DNA of 64,000 bases, from the NCBI GenBank assembly GCA_036503555.1, contig DASXWQ010000055.1, forward strand, positions 102,847-166,846. Reading direction: 5' to 3'. Shown here in pieces: positions 32,500 through 41,019 of the stretch. This DNA comes from Actinocatenispora sp036503555 (GTDB lineage Bacteria; Actinomycetota; Actinomycetes; Mycobacteriales; Micromonosporaceae). The notes below the pieces were generated by a model that was not told the origin of the DNA, made no database searches, and was given only the letters and a program-made list of their open reading frames with translations. Each line of letters starts with the position of its first letter. Positions within the stretch are counted from its first letter, which is position 1. A program made the translations under genes and the position numbers.

Positions 32500-33244
32500 C
32501 GGTCTGCGCCTCGCGCTGACCACGTTCACCGTCCTGCCCGTACGGGCCGGCCGGATCGACCGGTCGAGCGCGCGTGCCGCGATGCTGCTGGCGCCGGCCG
32601 TCGGGCTGGTACTCGGCGCGGTGCTCGGCGGGCTGGCCGTGCTGCTGCGGCTGGCCGGTGCGCCGGCACTGCTGCTCGCGGTGGCCGTGGTCGCGGCCGG
32701 CGTACTCGCGACCCGGGCGCTGCACCTGGACGGGCTCGCCGACACCGTCGACGCGTTCGGCAGCTACGCCGGGCCGGAGCGCGCCCTGGCGGTCATGAAG
32801 CGCTCGGACATCGGCCCGTTCGGTGTCGTCGCCCTGATCCTGGTACTCGGCGCGCAGGTCGCCGCGGTCGGTGCGGTCGCGCACCGGCCGGCGCTGTCGG
32901 TGCTCGTGTCGCTCGCGGTGGCCGCTGGTACCGGGCGCCTCGCGGTGACGGTGTCGTGCCGCCGCGGCGTACCGCCGGCCCGGCCGGAGGGGTTGGGTGC
33001 GCTCGTCGCCGGTACGGTGCCGGGCTGGTCGGTGCCGCCGCTGGCCGTGGTCCTGGCCGCGGTGGGCCTTCTCGCCGATCCGGCGCGCCGCTGGCTCGGG
33101 CCGGTCGCCGTGGTCGCCGGGCTCGCCGTCGGGTACCTGCTGACGCGGCGGGCGGTCCGCCGTTTCGGCGGCGTCACGGGTGACACGCTCGGCGCCGCGC
33201 TCGTCCTGGCCGGCACCGTCACCCTGGCCGTCCTCGCCGGCTAG
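32492..33244 (+). CDS. cobS: Adenosylcobinamide-GDP ribazoletransferase
   Basis: 250 residues, membrane-embedded with about six helices. The CobS signature is clear: ALHLDGLADTVDAFG near residue 75, followed by ERALAVMKRSDIGPFGVVA, and a FGGVTGDTLGA segment near the C-terminus. It joins alpha-ribazole to adenosylcobinamide-GDP, the last assembly step of cobalamin. ATG 32492 lies inside the end of the CobU-CobT gene, so the two are translationally coupled. I saw no cobalamin riboswitch upstream of the pair. Confidence 0.92.
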   Translation: MRDGLRLALTTFTVLPVRAGRIDRSSARAAMLLAPAVGLVLGAVLGGLAVLLRLAGAPALLLAVAVVAAGVLATRALHLDGLADTVDAFGSYAGPERALAVMKRSDIGPFGVVALILVLGAQVAAVGAVAHRPALSVLVSLAVAAGTGRLAVTVSCRRGVPPARPEGLGALVAGTVPGWSVPPLAVVLAAVGLLADPARRWLGPVAVVAGLAVGYLLTRRAVRRFGGVTGDTLGAALVLAGTVTLAVLAG

Positions 33245-33273
33245 TCGACCAATGTATGCGAATCGCATATAGT
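33245..33273 (+). promoter_or_regulatory. Leaderless promoter containing a 15-base operator
   Basis: TCGACC (33245-33250), 17 bases, then TATAGT (33268-33273) put the transcription start at or next to ATG 33280, so the message would have almost no leader. Between the boxes, TATGCGA and TCGCATA (33255-33261 and 33263-33269) form a perfect palindrome with one central base that also touches the -10 box. This is the classic place for a MarR-type repressor site, and a MarR gene is second in the transcript. Confidence 0.75.
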
Positions 33274-33279
33274 CGCGGC

Positions 33280-33660
33280 ATGGAGTCCAGCCTGGAAGCA
33301 GCCGTCGACGAGTGGCACGCGAGCGTGAACGACGGGGATCCGCAACGGTCCGCGAGAGCGGTCGGCGATCCGGTCGTCGTCCTGGGACCGAAGGGCGCCG
33401 GCCCGATCACGCCCGCACAGTTCGCGGAGTGGGTGGAGCGTTCCGGGATCACGCTGACCCCGCGGTCGTGGCACCCGATCAGCGACCGCCTGATGGTGGT
33501 CGAGGAGGACGCCACCTGGCCCGGGAGTACGGCAGCCACCCCCGTCGCGACGGTCTTCCGCGCCTCCGGCGGCAAGGTGACGGCCGCGCTGCGGCTGCCG
33601 GACCTCAGGTCCGCACTCGACCTGGCGTACCTCTGCCGCGAGATGGCGGCGACCGAGTGA
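33280..33660 (+). CDS. SnoaL/NTF2-like small protein in a MarR operon
   Basis: 126 residues from ATG 33280; upstream in-frame starts fall inside the promoter. The opening LEAAVDEWHASVNDGDPQRSARAV matches the first helix and loop of NTF2-like (SnoaL/DUF4440) proteins, followed by strands carrying VVVLGPKGAG and TVFRASGGKV. Such folds bind or isomerise small hydrophobic molecules; no catalytic set is certain here. It overlaps the MarR gene by GTGA, so it is likely the regulated partner, perhaps binding or modifying the same ligand. Confidence 0.7.
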   Translation: MESSLEAAVDEWHASVNDGDPQRSARAVGDPVVVLGPKGAGPITPAQFAEWVERSGITLTPRSWHPISDRLMVVEEDATWPGSTAATPVATVFRASGGKVTAALRLPDLRSALDLAYLCREMAATE

Positions 33661-34094
33661 CCGGCCCGGGGCAGGTCCTGTTCGGCTTCGTCCGGCACTG
33701 GTCACGCCGCACCGCGCCCGGCGACGCCGAGCTCGACCAGGGGCGGCTCGTCCTCGTCGGCGAGACGGTGCACGCCCTCGGCCGGCGCGGAGTCCCCGCC
33801 ACGGTCAACGCCATCGCGCACGAGATCGGGATCGACCAGAGCGGAGCCTCCCGGCTGGTCCGGAGCGCCACCGCGGCCGGCTACCTGGTCCTGGCGGCGT
33901 CCGGGGCCGACGCGCGACGACGCGAGGCGTCGCTCACCCCCGCGGGCCGAACCATGCTGGACCGGGCGCACCGCTGGCAGGAGGAGGTCTTCGGCCGACT
34001 GACCACGGGATGGAGCGAGCGGCGGCGCCGCGAGTTCCAGCAGGCCATGACCGACCTGATGGACCGGTCCCACGCGATGGACCCGTACCGCTAG
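33657..34094 (+). CDS. MarR-family transcriptional regulator
   Basis: 145 residues starting at a GTG overlapped with the previous stop. The winged-helix core is evident: VNAIAHEIGIDQSGASRLVRSATAAGYLV as recognition region, then the wing with DARRREASLTPAGRTML. Helices at both ends should form the dimer. It probably binds the palindrome at 33255-33269 to repress its own two-gene operon and release it when a small ligand binds. Confidence 0.85.
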   Translation: MTGPGQVLFGFVRHWSRRTAPGDAELDQGRLVLVGETVHALGRRGVPATVNAIAHEIGIDQSGASRLVRSATAAGYLVLAASGADARRREASLTPAGRTMLDRAHRWQEEVFGRLTTGWSERRRREFQQAMTDLMDRSHAMDPYR

Positions 34095-34585
34095 CGGCCA
34101 CGCACCGCACGGCTGCCGGCCCGGTTCCGGGCCAGGTTGCGCGTCTTCCGGGTACGGCCCGACCCGGCGAGCATGTCGAGCACCGGCGGGGACGTCGACT
34201 CGGTGGCGAGCCTGCGCTGCATCCAGTCCGTCAGGCACGCCAGCTCGGCGGTGTCCGGGACGCGCCCGGCCCGCACCGTCAGGTACACCGCCCAGTCGTG
34301 CACGCGGCGGTGCACGAGGTCGAGATGCCCGCCGAGCCGGGAAAACTCCGGCGCCAGCCCGGCCGCCCACCGGCGCAGGTCGGCCGGGTCGTCCATCGTC
34401 GTCGCGACGCGGTCGACGAGCGCGACGACCGCGGTCTTGGCCGTCAGATCCGCCGGGTCGCGCAGGATCGTCGCGACGACCGCCCGGTCGCCGTCCCGGC
34501 TCCGCCCGGCGGCGAGCACCGCCACCACCCGCTGGTACGCCGACGAGCGCACGTGCTCGTCGGCGACGGCGGCGTCGACGTCCAC
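34091..34585 (-). CDS. Helical protein of unknown function
   Basis: 164 residues from the first standard start (GTG 34585), but the open frame continues upstream to a CTG at 34642 that overlaps the previous gene's stop as CTGA. If used, that adds 19 plausible residues. The sequence is helical, with repeating Ala/Leu/Val patterns reminiscent of HEAT repeats, and ends in a basic tail rich in Arg. I do not recognise the family. It follows the MmcQ-like gene and converges on MarR with a 4-base overlap. Confidence 0.55.
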   Translation of the reverse strand: MDVDAAVADEHVRSSAYQRVVAVLAAGRSRDGDRAVVATILRDPADLTAKTAVVALVDRVATTMDDPADLRRWAAGLAPEFSRLGGHLDLVHRRVHDWAVYLTVRAGRVPDTAELACLTDWMQRRLATESTSPPVLDMLAGSGRTRKTRNLARNRAGSRAVRGR

Positions 34586-34638
34586 GTCGACGATCCCGGC
34601 GTCGGCGAGCAGCGAGGCCAGGTCGGCGCGCAGCGTCG

Positions 34639-34986
34639 TCAGTCGTCCTCGTACGTGGTGGTGAGCCGGCGCGGCGCGGTGCTGCGCCAGGCCGTGACGA
34701 TCAGCTCCCGCAGCGCGGCCGGGTCGATGCGGGACAGCTCGATGCGTACCCAGCCGAAGCGGCCGGTGGTGGGTGCGACGGAGTACGTCTCCGGGTCGGC
34801 GGCGACCAGCGCCGCCTGCTCGGCCGGCGCCGCCTTGACCGTGGCGTACGGCTCGTCGGGGGCAGCGACCGCGAACATCTTGCCGGTCACCTGGAACGCG
34901 GTTTCCGTACCCCAGGTGCGGGCCTCCTCGGCCCCGGGCAGGGCGAGCGCGATCGAGCGGACCAGCTCGAACGTGGCACCCGCCAT
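34639..34986 (-). CDS. MmcQ/YjbR-family protein
   Basis: 115 residues. The family pattern is present throughout: LPGAEEARTWGTETAFQVTGKMFAV near the start, EQAALVAADPETYSVAP in the middle, and FGWVRIELSRIDPAALRELIVTAWR at the end. These small proteins have a double-wing fold and are often called DNA-binding, but their role is unclear. ATG 34986 shares its A with the last base of the gcvT stop, so translation is coupled to gcvT. Confidence 0.85.
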   Translation of the reverse strand: MAGATFELVRSIALALPGAEEARTWGTETAFQVTGKMFAVAAPDEPYATVKAAPAEQAALVAADPETYSVAPTTGRFGWVRIELSRIDPAALRELIVTAWRSTAPRRLTTTYEDD

Positions 34987-36092
34987 CACTTCACCGATGG
35001 CGTCACGAACGGCGGTTTGACCACCGTCATCGGCGACCGGCGGCCGCGTACGTCGACCTCCACCTCGGCGTCCTCGCCCAGCCCGGCGGCCGTGTCGAGC
35101 AGCGCCAGGGCGACGCCGTGCTTCAGCGTCGGCGAGAACGTGCCGGACGTGACCTGACCGACCTGCGTGTCGCCCGCGTAGACCGCCATGCCGGGCCGCG
35201 GGATGCCGCGACCGGTCGACGACAGGCCCCACAGCCGACGGGTCGGCCCGGCCTCCTTCTCGGCGAGCAGCTTCTCCCGCCCCCAGAACTCCGGCTTCTT
35301 CCAGCCGACCGCCCAGCCGGCGCGCGCCTGCACCGGGCTGATCTCCATCGACAGGTCCTGCCCGTGCAGCGGGTACCCCATCTCGGTGCGCAGCGTGTCC
35401 CGCGCGGCGAGCCCCGCCGGCCGTACGCCCGCGTCGGTGCCCTCGGCGAGCAGCGCGTCCCACACCGGCGGCGCGTAGCGCGACTCGATGACCAGCTCGT
35501 ACCCGTGCTCGCCGGTGTATCCGGTGCGGCACACGACGACCGGGTGGCCGTCGATCGTCGCGTCCACGAAGCTCATGTACCCGTGCTCGGTGGGTACGCC
35601 GAGGCGGGCAAGCAGGTCGGCCGAGCGCGGCCCCTGCACGGCGAGGATCGCGTAGTCGCGGTGCTGGTTGGTGACCGTGATCCCGGCCGGCGCGGCCTCG
35701 GCGAGCCGGCGGCACACCTCGGCGGTGTTCGCCGCGTTCGGGATGAGGAAGACGTGGTCGTCGGCGTACCGGTAGGCGATGAGGTCGTCGACCACGCCGC
35801 CGGACGCGTCGTCGCAGCACAGCGTGTACTGCGCCTGGCCGGCCGAGATCCGGTCCAGGTCGTTCGCGAGGCACCGGTTGACGAACGCGGCCGCCCCCGG
35901 CCCGCGCACCGTGGCCTTGCCCAGGTGGGACACGTCGAACACGCCGACCGCCTCGCGCACGGCGGTGTGCTCCGCCAGCACCCCGCCCCCGGCGTACTCC
36001 AGGGGCATCTGCCATCCGCCGAACGCCGCGAACTTGGCGCCGAGCGCCTGGTGCCGCTCGTGCAGAGGGGAAAGCAGGAGGTCGTCGGTCAT
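34986..36092 (-). CDS. gcvT: Glycine cleavage system T protein (aminomethyltransferase)
   Basis: 368 residues from ATG 36092; longer frames run across the pepA promoter and are not real. It has the folate-binding beta-barrel of GcvT with LHERHQALGAKFAAFGGWQMPLEY at the start, VFDVSHLGK (site of the catalytic Asp), RTGYTGEHGYEL and GLAARDTLRTEMGYPLHGQD. It moves the methylene group from the aminomethyl-lipoyl H protein to tetrahydrofolate. The H and P proteins are not in the window, but the lipoylation and lipoamide-dehydrogenase genes are nearby. Divergent from pepA. Confidence 0.93.
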   Translation of the reverse strand: MTDDLLLSPLHERHQALGAKFAAFGGWQMPLEYAGGGVLAEHTAVREAVGVFDVSHLGKATVRGPGAAAFVNRCLANDLDRISAGQAQYTLCCDDASGGVVDDLIAYRYADDHVFLIPNAANTAEVCRRLAEAAPAGITVTNQHRDYAILAVQGPRSADLLARLGVPTEHGYMSFVDATIDGHPVVVCRTGYTGEHGYELVIESRYAPPVWDALLAEGTDAGVRPAGLAARDTLRTEMGYPLHGQDLSMEISPVQARAGWAVGWKKPEFWGREKLLAEKEAGPTRRLWGLSSTGRGIPRPGMAVYAGDTQVGQVTSGTFSPTLKHGVALALLDTAAGLGEDAEVEVDVRGRRSPMTVVKPPFVTPSVK

Positions 36093-36216
36093 GGGTGGCA
36101 ACCTACCCGCCCGGCGATTGGCTCTAGCATCGACTCCGACCCCGGGTCGATGGCGACCCAGGGCCGGGCCACGTGGCCGTGGCCGGACCCGATATCCGTG
36201 AACCGGAGGCACCCGC

Positions 36217-37713
36217 GTGAGCTCCCTCGCCCTCGCTGACCAGAATCCCGCCGGCCTCGCCGTCGACGCCGTCGTCGTCGGCCTGTACCAGCCGGACGCA
36301 CCGGACGGCACGCCCACGCTCGCGCCCGGCGCGGCCGACCTCGACGCCGCGTTCGGCGGCAAGCTGGTCGAGACGCTGGTGCTGCTCGGTGCGACCGGCG
36401 CCAGCGGCGAGGTGACGAAGCTGGCCAGCCTCGGTGCCGTGCCTGCGCCGCTGGTCGCCGCCGCCGGGCTCGGCACCGACCCCACCACCCCCGAGTCGGT
36501 ACGCCGCGCCGCCGGTGCCGCGGTCCGCGCCCTCGCCGGCTCCGGCACCGTCGCGCTCGCGCTGCCCGAGCCGGACGCCGCCGCCGAGGGCGCCGCGCTC
36601 GGCGGGTACCGGTTCGCCGGGTACCGGTCGCGGCCCGTGCCGGGTGACCGGGCTCCGGTCGGCGCCGTGCGCGTCGTCGTACCGGACGCGAAGGACAAGG
36701 ACGCCAAGGCGGCGCTCAAGCGGGCCACCGTCATCGGCTCCGCCGTCGCGCGTACCCGGGACTGGGTGAACACCGCGCCGAACGAGCTGCGCCCGCCGGC
36801 GTTCGCCGCGTCGGTCGCCGAGGTCGCCGGCAAGGCCGGCCTCGCCGTCGAGGTGCTGGACGAGAAGGCGCTGCGCAAGGGCGGGTACGGCGGGATCCTC
36901 GCGGTCGGGGACGGTTCGCCGGCCGCGCCGCGGCTCGTGCGCCTGGCGTACCGGCCGAGGCAGAAGGCGACGGCGAAGGTGGCGCTCGTCGGCAAGGGCA
37001 TCACGTTCGACTCGGGCGGCCTGTCGATCAAGCCGGCCAAGGGCATGTGGGAGATGAAGAGCGACATGGCGGGCGCGGCGGCCGTCGCCGGCACCATGCT
37101 CGCGATCGCCGCGCTCAAGCCGAGGGTCGAGGTCGTCGCGTACCTGCCGATGGCGGAGAACATGCCGAGCGGCAGCGCGTACCGGCCGGGCGACGTCGTC
37201 ACCATGTACAACGGCACGCGGGTCGAGGTGCTCAACACCGACGCCGAGGGCCGCATGGTGCTCGGCGACGCGATCGCCCGGGCCTGCGAGGACGGCCCCG
37301 ACTACCTGTTCGAGACGTCGACCCTCACCGGCGGCCAGGTCATCGCGCTGGGCGGCCGGGTCGCCGGAGTGATGGGGTCCGAGTCCCTGCACGAGCGGGT
37401 ACGCGCCGCCGGCGAGACGGTCGGCGAGGCGATGTGGCCGATGCCGCTGCCGGACGAGGTCGCGAAGCTGATGAAGTCCGACATCGCCGACCTGCTCCAG
37501 GTCGCCTCCGGGATGGAGCGCGCCGGGCACATGCTGCAGGGCGGCTATTTCCTGTCGCGGTTCGTCACCGAGGGCCTGCCGTGGGCGCACATCGACATCG
37601 CCGGCCCGTCGTACCACGAGGGCGAGGAGTACGGCTACCTGCCGAAGGGCGCGACCGGCGTACCGGTGCGGACGCTCGTCGAGCTGGTCACCGACATCGC
37701 CGAGAACGGCTGA
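36217..37713 (+). CDS. pepA: Leucyl aminopeptidase (M17)
   Basis: 498 residues, typical for the family. The C-terminal catalytic domain shows GKGITFDSGGLSIKP (metal-binding Asp and substrate Lys), MKSDMAGAAAV, and the M17 signature NTDAEGRMVLGDA with its two metal ligands. It removes N-terminal residues from peptides in the cytoplasm as a hexamer with two metal ions per subunit. It starts at GTG with GGAGG nine bases upstream and ends at a repeat-based hairpin. Confidence 0.95.
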   Translation: MSSLALADQNPAGLAVDAVVVGLYQPDAPDGTPTLAPGAADLDAAFGGKLVETLVLLGATGASGEVTKLASLGAVPAPLVAAAGLGTDPTTPESVRRAAGAAVRALAGSGTVALALPEPDAAAEGAALGGYRFAGYRSRPVPGDRAPVGAVRVVVPDAKDKDAKAALKRATVIGSAVARTRDWVNTAPNELRPPAFAASVAEVAGKAGLAVEVLDEKALRKGGYGGILAVGDGSPAAPRLVRLAYRPRQKATAKVALVGKGITFDSGGLSIKPAKGMWEMKSDMAGAAAVAGTMLAIAALKPRVEVVAYLPMAENMPSGSAYRPGDVVTMYNGTRVEVLNTDAEGRMVLGDAIARACEDGPDYLFETSTLTGGQVIALGGRVAGVMGSESLHERVRAAGETVGEAMWPMPLPDEVAKLMKSDIADLLQVASGMERAGHMLQGGYFLSRFVTEGLPWAHIDIAGPSYHEGEEYGYLPKGATGVPVRTLVELVTDIAENG

Positions 37714-37756
37714 CGCCGGGGGCGGGCTTCGCTCTGCACACCGTTGCGTTCCGGTG

Positions 37757-37837
37757 CGCAGAGCCCGGCTCCGCACACCGGTAGGCAGAACCGGGCTCCG
37801 CACACTGGTGGGCAGAGCCCGGTTCTGCACGCCGCTG
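37757..37837. repeat. Three tandem 27-base repeats forming a terminator-like hairpin
   Basis: Units at 37757, 37784 and 37811 share the pattern GCAGAnCCnGGnTCnGCAC, and a decayed fourth unit precedes them. Units 2 and 3 contain perfect 14-base inverted arms (37785-37798 and 37815-37828) around a 16-base loop. Lying between convergent pepA and the next leftward gene, the repeat probably works as a bidirectional terminator. Confidence 0.65.
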
Positions 37838-37851
37838 GTCAGCACCGCAGG

Positions 37852-38367
37852 TCAGGACGTGACCTGCCAGCCGGCCCGCGCGGCCACGTCGCGCAGCCGG
37901 GCGAACAGCTCCTTCTCGTCGATCAGGTCGCTGGTCAGCTTGACCTCACTGCCGTCCCGGCGTACGAGGATGTGGTCGCCGTCGCCGTTCTTGCCGGTGA
38001 CGCGCAGCCGGCCGACCTCGTCCCAGCGGACGGGCTGGTGGTTCGACCCCTTCGAGGCGACCACGCCGTACGCGAAGAGGTGGACCTTGGTGCCGGCCTT
38101 CACGAACGTGTTGATCATGAACGCGACGGCACCGACCGCGACGAAGCACAGGCAGCCGCCGACCAGGTAGTGGTCCGTGAAGTAGATGAGCGCCGCCTCG
38201 ACCGCGACGGGCAGCACGACGCCGCCGATGCCGATGAGGACGCCGGCGAGCGGGCCGGGCACGGCGAACTCCCGCTCGTAGCCGCCGAGCCCCCGGTACG
38301 CCGCGTGCTGCGCGACGTCCGGCGGTGGCTGGGCGGCCGGCGGGTACTGCTGGGGGTACTGGTTCAC
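37852..38367 (-). CDS. Membrane protein with a C-terminal PH-like domain
   Basis: 171 residues from GTG 38367. A Gln/Pro/Tyr-rich cytoplasmic start (NQYPQQYPPAAQPPPD) is followed by two membrane helices (residues ~45-95). A soluble domain follows in which KVHLFAYGVVASKG, QPVRWDEVGRLRV and a final helix (LFARLRDVAARAGW) resemble a bacterial PH-like fold. The same layout is seen in the next gene, so the two are probably paralogues. Function unknown. Confidence 0.6.
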   Translation of the reverse strand: MNQYPQQYPPAAQPPPDVAQHAAYRGLGGYEREFAVPGPLAGVLIGIGGVVLPVAVEAALIYFTDHYLVGGCLCFVAVGAVAFMINTFVKAGTKVHLFAYGVVASKGSNHQPVRWDEVGRLRVTGKNGDGDHILVRRDGSEVKLTSDLIDEKELFARLRDVAARAGWQVTS

Positions 38368-38434
38368 TCTCGCTCCGCTGCCATCGGGGTGGACGATGCG
38401 CCGCGGATCGTACGGCGTGTCGCTTGCGCCGTGG

Positions 38435-39007
38435 TTACAGCCCGACGACCTCGCCGCCGGAGGCCCGGACGGCACCGGTCAGCGTGGTGAGGAAGCCGTC
38501 GTCCTCGCGCCGCGTGCGGGTCACGTCGATCGTCTTCCCGTTCCGGGCGATCAGCTCGTAGCCGAGGACCCGGTTCCGGTTGGCCCCGAACCTGCCGTAG
38601 CGCGGCCCGATCCGACCGACCTGCCCGTACGCGAGGGCGAGCGGGCGGCCGCGCCGCTTGACGACGAGCCCGCGCTCGTGGAGCAGGACGACGCGCGTGC
38701 CGCGCACCGCGAACATGATCATGACGATCAGGCCGACCGTACCGACGAAACACAGCGTTCTGCCGACGACGCTCATGAACCCGGCGAACACCCCCAGGTC
38801 GTCCGGCGCCACGGCGGAGACCAGGGCGATCAGGCCGAAGCTCGGCACCGTCAGGACCGCCCCGCCGACCACGCCGACCGACGCCCGGACCCGCCGGCCG
38901 TGTACGAGTGGGCCGAGCCCCGCGGCGGCGGCCGTCAGCTCCGGCGTGACCATGCGCTGGATCCGTGCCAGCCGGTCCGGCGTCATGCCGGCGGACTGTT
39001 GCGTCAT
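38435..39007 (-). CDS. Membrane protein with a C-terminal PH-like domain, paralogue
   Basis: 190 residues with two helices at about residues 45-100. A soluble part follows whose strands run RVVLLHERGLVVKRRGR, LALAYGQVGRIG, YELIARNGKTIDVTRTR and then a closing helix with FLTTLTGAVRASGG. It has the same order of elements as the downstream neighbour. Function unknown; the fold suggests membrane-surface binding. Confidence 0.6.
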   Translation of the reverse strand: MTQQSAGMTPDRLARIQRMVTPELTAAAAGLGPLVHGRRVRASVGVVGGAVLTVPSFGLIALVSAVAPDDLGVFAGFMSVVGRTLCFVGTVGLIVMIMFAVRGTRVVLLHERGLVVKRRGRPLALAYGQVGRIGPRYGRFGANRNRVLGYELIARNGKTIDVTRTRREDDGFLTTLTGAVRASGGEVVGL

Positions 39008-39083
39008 CGGAACTCCCCGTCGAGGAAACCGGACATCGAAGCGGGAAGGTATCAGCGGGCGACAAACGCGCCGGCCCGACGGC

Positions 39084-39416
39084 TCAGCTCCTGTTGGCGG
39101 CGCGCTGACGCGCGTTGTAGTCGCGCATCCGCTGCGGGTAGCCGAGCTTGGCGACGTCGTACACGGGGATGCCGAGGCGGCGGCCGAGGGCGTGGGCGGC
39201 GTTGGGGCCGAGCCGGCGGCGGGTCCACTCGCCGTCGTGGCCGATCAGGATGACGGTCGGCTCGGTCATCAGCGTCCCCGGCTCCAGGTACGCCTCGACG
39301 CCGGCGCGGCTCCCGGCGAACCGCTCCAGGTGCTCCACGTCGGCGGGCAGCCCGGCGCGGCCACGGCCGCCCGACGTGTCCCCGCGGCCAGACCGCCGGC
39401 CGAACAATCCCACCAC
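39084..39416 (-). CDS. Conserved actinobacterial protein of unknown function
   Basis: 110 residues from GTG 39416, preceded by GGGAGGC; the longer frame adds a Pro-rich segment without a ribosome site. It opens VVGLFGRR, then a Gly/Arg-rich linker, then a folded part: VILIGHDGEWTRRRL, ARALGRRLGIPVYDV-like strand-helix, and YPQRMRDYNARQ. I recall this family from Micromonosporaceae genomes without a known activity. It is divergent from lpdA, the position where I expect it in relatives. Confidence 0.65.
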   Translation of the reverse strand: MVGLFGRRSGRGDTSGGRGRAGLPADVEHLERFAGSRAGVEAYLEPGTLMTEPTVILIGHDGEWTRRRLGPNAAHALGRRLGIPVYDVAKLGYPQRMRDYNARQRAANRS

Positions 39417-39593
39417 TGCCTCCCACGGGTGCTCGTTCGCCGGAACAGGGTACGGCCCGGGGCGCGGCGCGGGCGACCCCACGACTACCGTGACCGGCAA
39501 CGGCGACTGCGCACCCTGTGGTGGGTCTCATGAGCAGGCGTTCCGTCCGAGGTGCCAAGATGACCGGGGCACCACGGCGACATAGGAGATGAC

Positions 39594-40970
39594 GTGAGCG
39601 CGGACAGCTATGACCTGGTCGTCCTCGGCGGCGGCAGCGGGGGGTACGCGGCGGCGCTTCGCGCGGGCACCCTCGGCCTGTCGGTCGCGCTGATCGAGAA
39701 GGACAAGGTCGGCGGCACGTGCCTGCACCGCGGCTGCATCCCGACCAAGGCGCTGCTGCACGCCGGCGAGGTCGCCGACAGCGCCCGCGAGTCCGCCCAG
39801 TTCGGGGTGAACACGACCCTCGACGGCGTCGACATGGCGGGCGTCAACAAGTACAAGGACGGTGTCGTCTCCCGGCTGTACAAGGGCCTCCAGTCGACGC
39901 TGAAGGCGCGCGGCGGGATCACCACGATCGAGGGCGCCGGCCGGCTGGTCGGCCCGACCACGGTCGAGGTGGACGGCCGGCGGATCACCGGCCGCGACCT
40001 GGTGCTCGCCACCGGGTCGTACTCGAAGTCGCTGCCCGGGCTGGACGTCGACGGCGAGCGGATCCTGACCTCCGAGCACGCGCTCGGGCTGGACCACGTA
40101 CCGGCGTCGGCCATCGTGCTGGGCGGCGGCGTGATCGGCGTCGAGTTCGCCAGCGCGTGGCGGTCGTTCGGCGCCGAGGTGACGATCGTCGAGGCGCTGC
40201 CCCGGCTGGTCGCGGCCGAGGACGAGGAGGTGTCGAAGGCGGTGGAGCGCGCGTTCCGCAAGCGCGGCATCGCGTTCAGCACCGGCACCCCGTTCACCGG
40301 CGTGGAGAAGACCGCCGACGGCGTACGGGTGACGACCGAGAGCGGCCAGACGTACGAGGCGGAGCTGCTGCTCGTCGCGGTCGGCCGCGGCCCGGTCACC
40401 GCCGACCTGGGCTTCGAGGAGCAGGGCGTCGTCATGGAGCGCGGCTTCGTCCGCACCGACGAGCGCCTGCGCACCTCGGTCCCCCACGTGTACGCCGTGG
40501 GCGACATCGTGCCCGGCCTCCAGCTCGCGCACCGCGGCTTCCAGCAGGGCGTCTTCGTCGCCGAGGAGATCGCGGGGCTGGCGCCGACACCGATCGACGA
40601 GACCGGCATCCCGCGCGTGACGTACTGCGAGCCGGAGGTCGCCTCGGTGGGGCTGACCGAGGGCGCGGCGCGCGAGAAGTACGGCTCGGTCGAGACGCTC
40701 AACTACAACCTGGGTGGCAACGGGAAGAGCCAGATCCTCAAGACCCAGGGCTTCGTGAAGTTGGTCAGGGCGACCGAGGGGCCGGTGGTCGGGATCCACA
40801 TGGTGGGTTCGCGGGTCGGCGAGCTGATCGGTGAGGCACAGTTGATCTACAACTGGGAGGCGTTCCCTTCTGACGTCGCCCAGCTCGTCCACATGCACCC
40901 GACCCAGAACGAGGCGCTCGGCGAGGCGCACATGGCTCTCGCCGGAAAGCCGTTGCACGTCCATAGCTGA
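39594..40970 (+). CDS. lpdA: Dihydrolipoyl dehydrogenase (E3)
   Basis: 458 residues with all expected elements: FAD-binding GGGSGGYAAALRAG near the N-terminus, the redox disulfide GGTCLHRGCIPTK, the NAD-binding ILGGGVIGVE-type loop, VYAVGDIVPG, and the C-terminal dimer-interface His in HMHPTQNE. It reoxidises dihydrolipoyl groups of 2-oxoacid dehydrogenases and the glycine cleavage H protein with NAD. It lies 49 bases before sucB. Confidence 0.95.
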   Translation: MSADSYDLVVLGGGSGGYAAALRAGTLGLSVALIEKDKVGGTCLHRGCIPTKALLHAGEVADSARESAQFGVNTTLDGVDMAGVNKYKDGVVSRLYKGLQSTLKARGGITTIEGAGRLVGPTTVEVDGRRITGRDLVLATGSYSKSLPGLDVDGERILTSEHALGLDHVPASAIVLGGGVIGVEFASAWRSFGAEVTIVEALPRLVAAEDEEVSKAVERAFRKRGIAFSTGTPFTGVEKTADGVRVTTESGQTYEAELLLVAVGRGPVTADLGFEEQGVVMERGFVRTDERLRTSVPHVYAVGDIVPGLQLAHRGFQQGVFVAEEIAGLAPTPIDETGIPRVTYCEPEVASVGLTEGAAREKYGSVETLNYNLGGNGKSQILKTQGFVKLVRATEGPVVGIHMVGSRVGELIGEAQLIYNWEAFPSDVAQLVHMHPTQNEALGEAHMALAGKPLHVHS

Positions 40971-41019
40971 TCGCGCCCGTTCGACGCACCAGCTTCGATT
41001 TTCACGAGGAGTCGTACCC

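Noticed and set aside
36093..36216. Glycine riboswitch upstream of gcvT
   Set aside because: The leader is too short for the aptamer pair and I see none of its conserved helices.
36093..37256. Upstream extension of gcvT to 756 residues
   Set aside because: It crosses the gcvT/pepA divergent promoter region and runs antisense through pepA; normal GcvT length fits ATG 36092.
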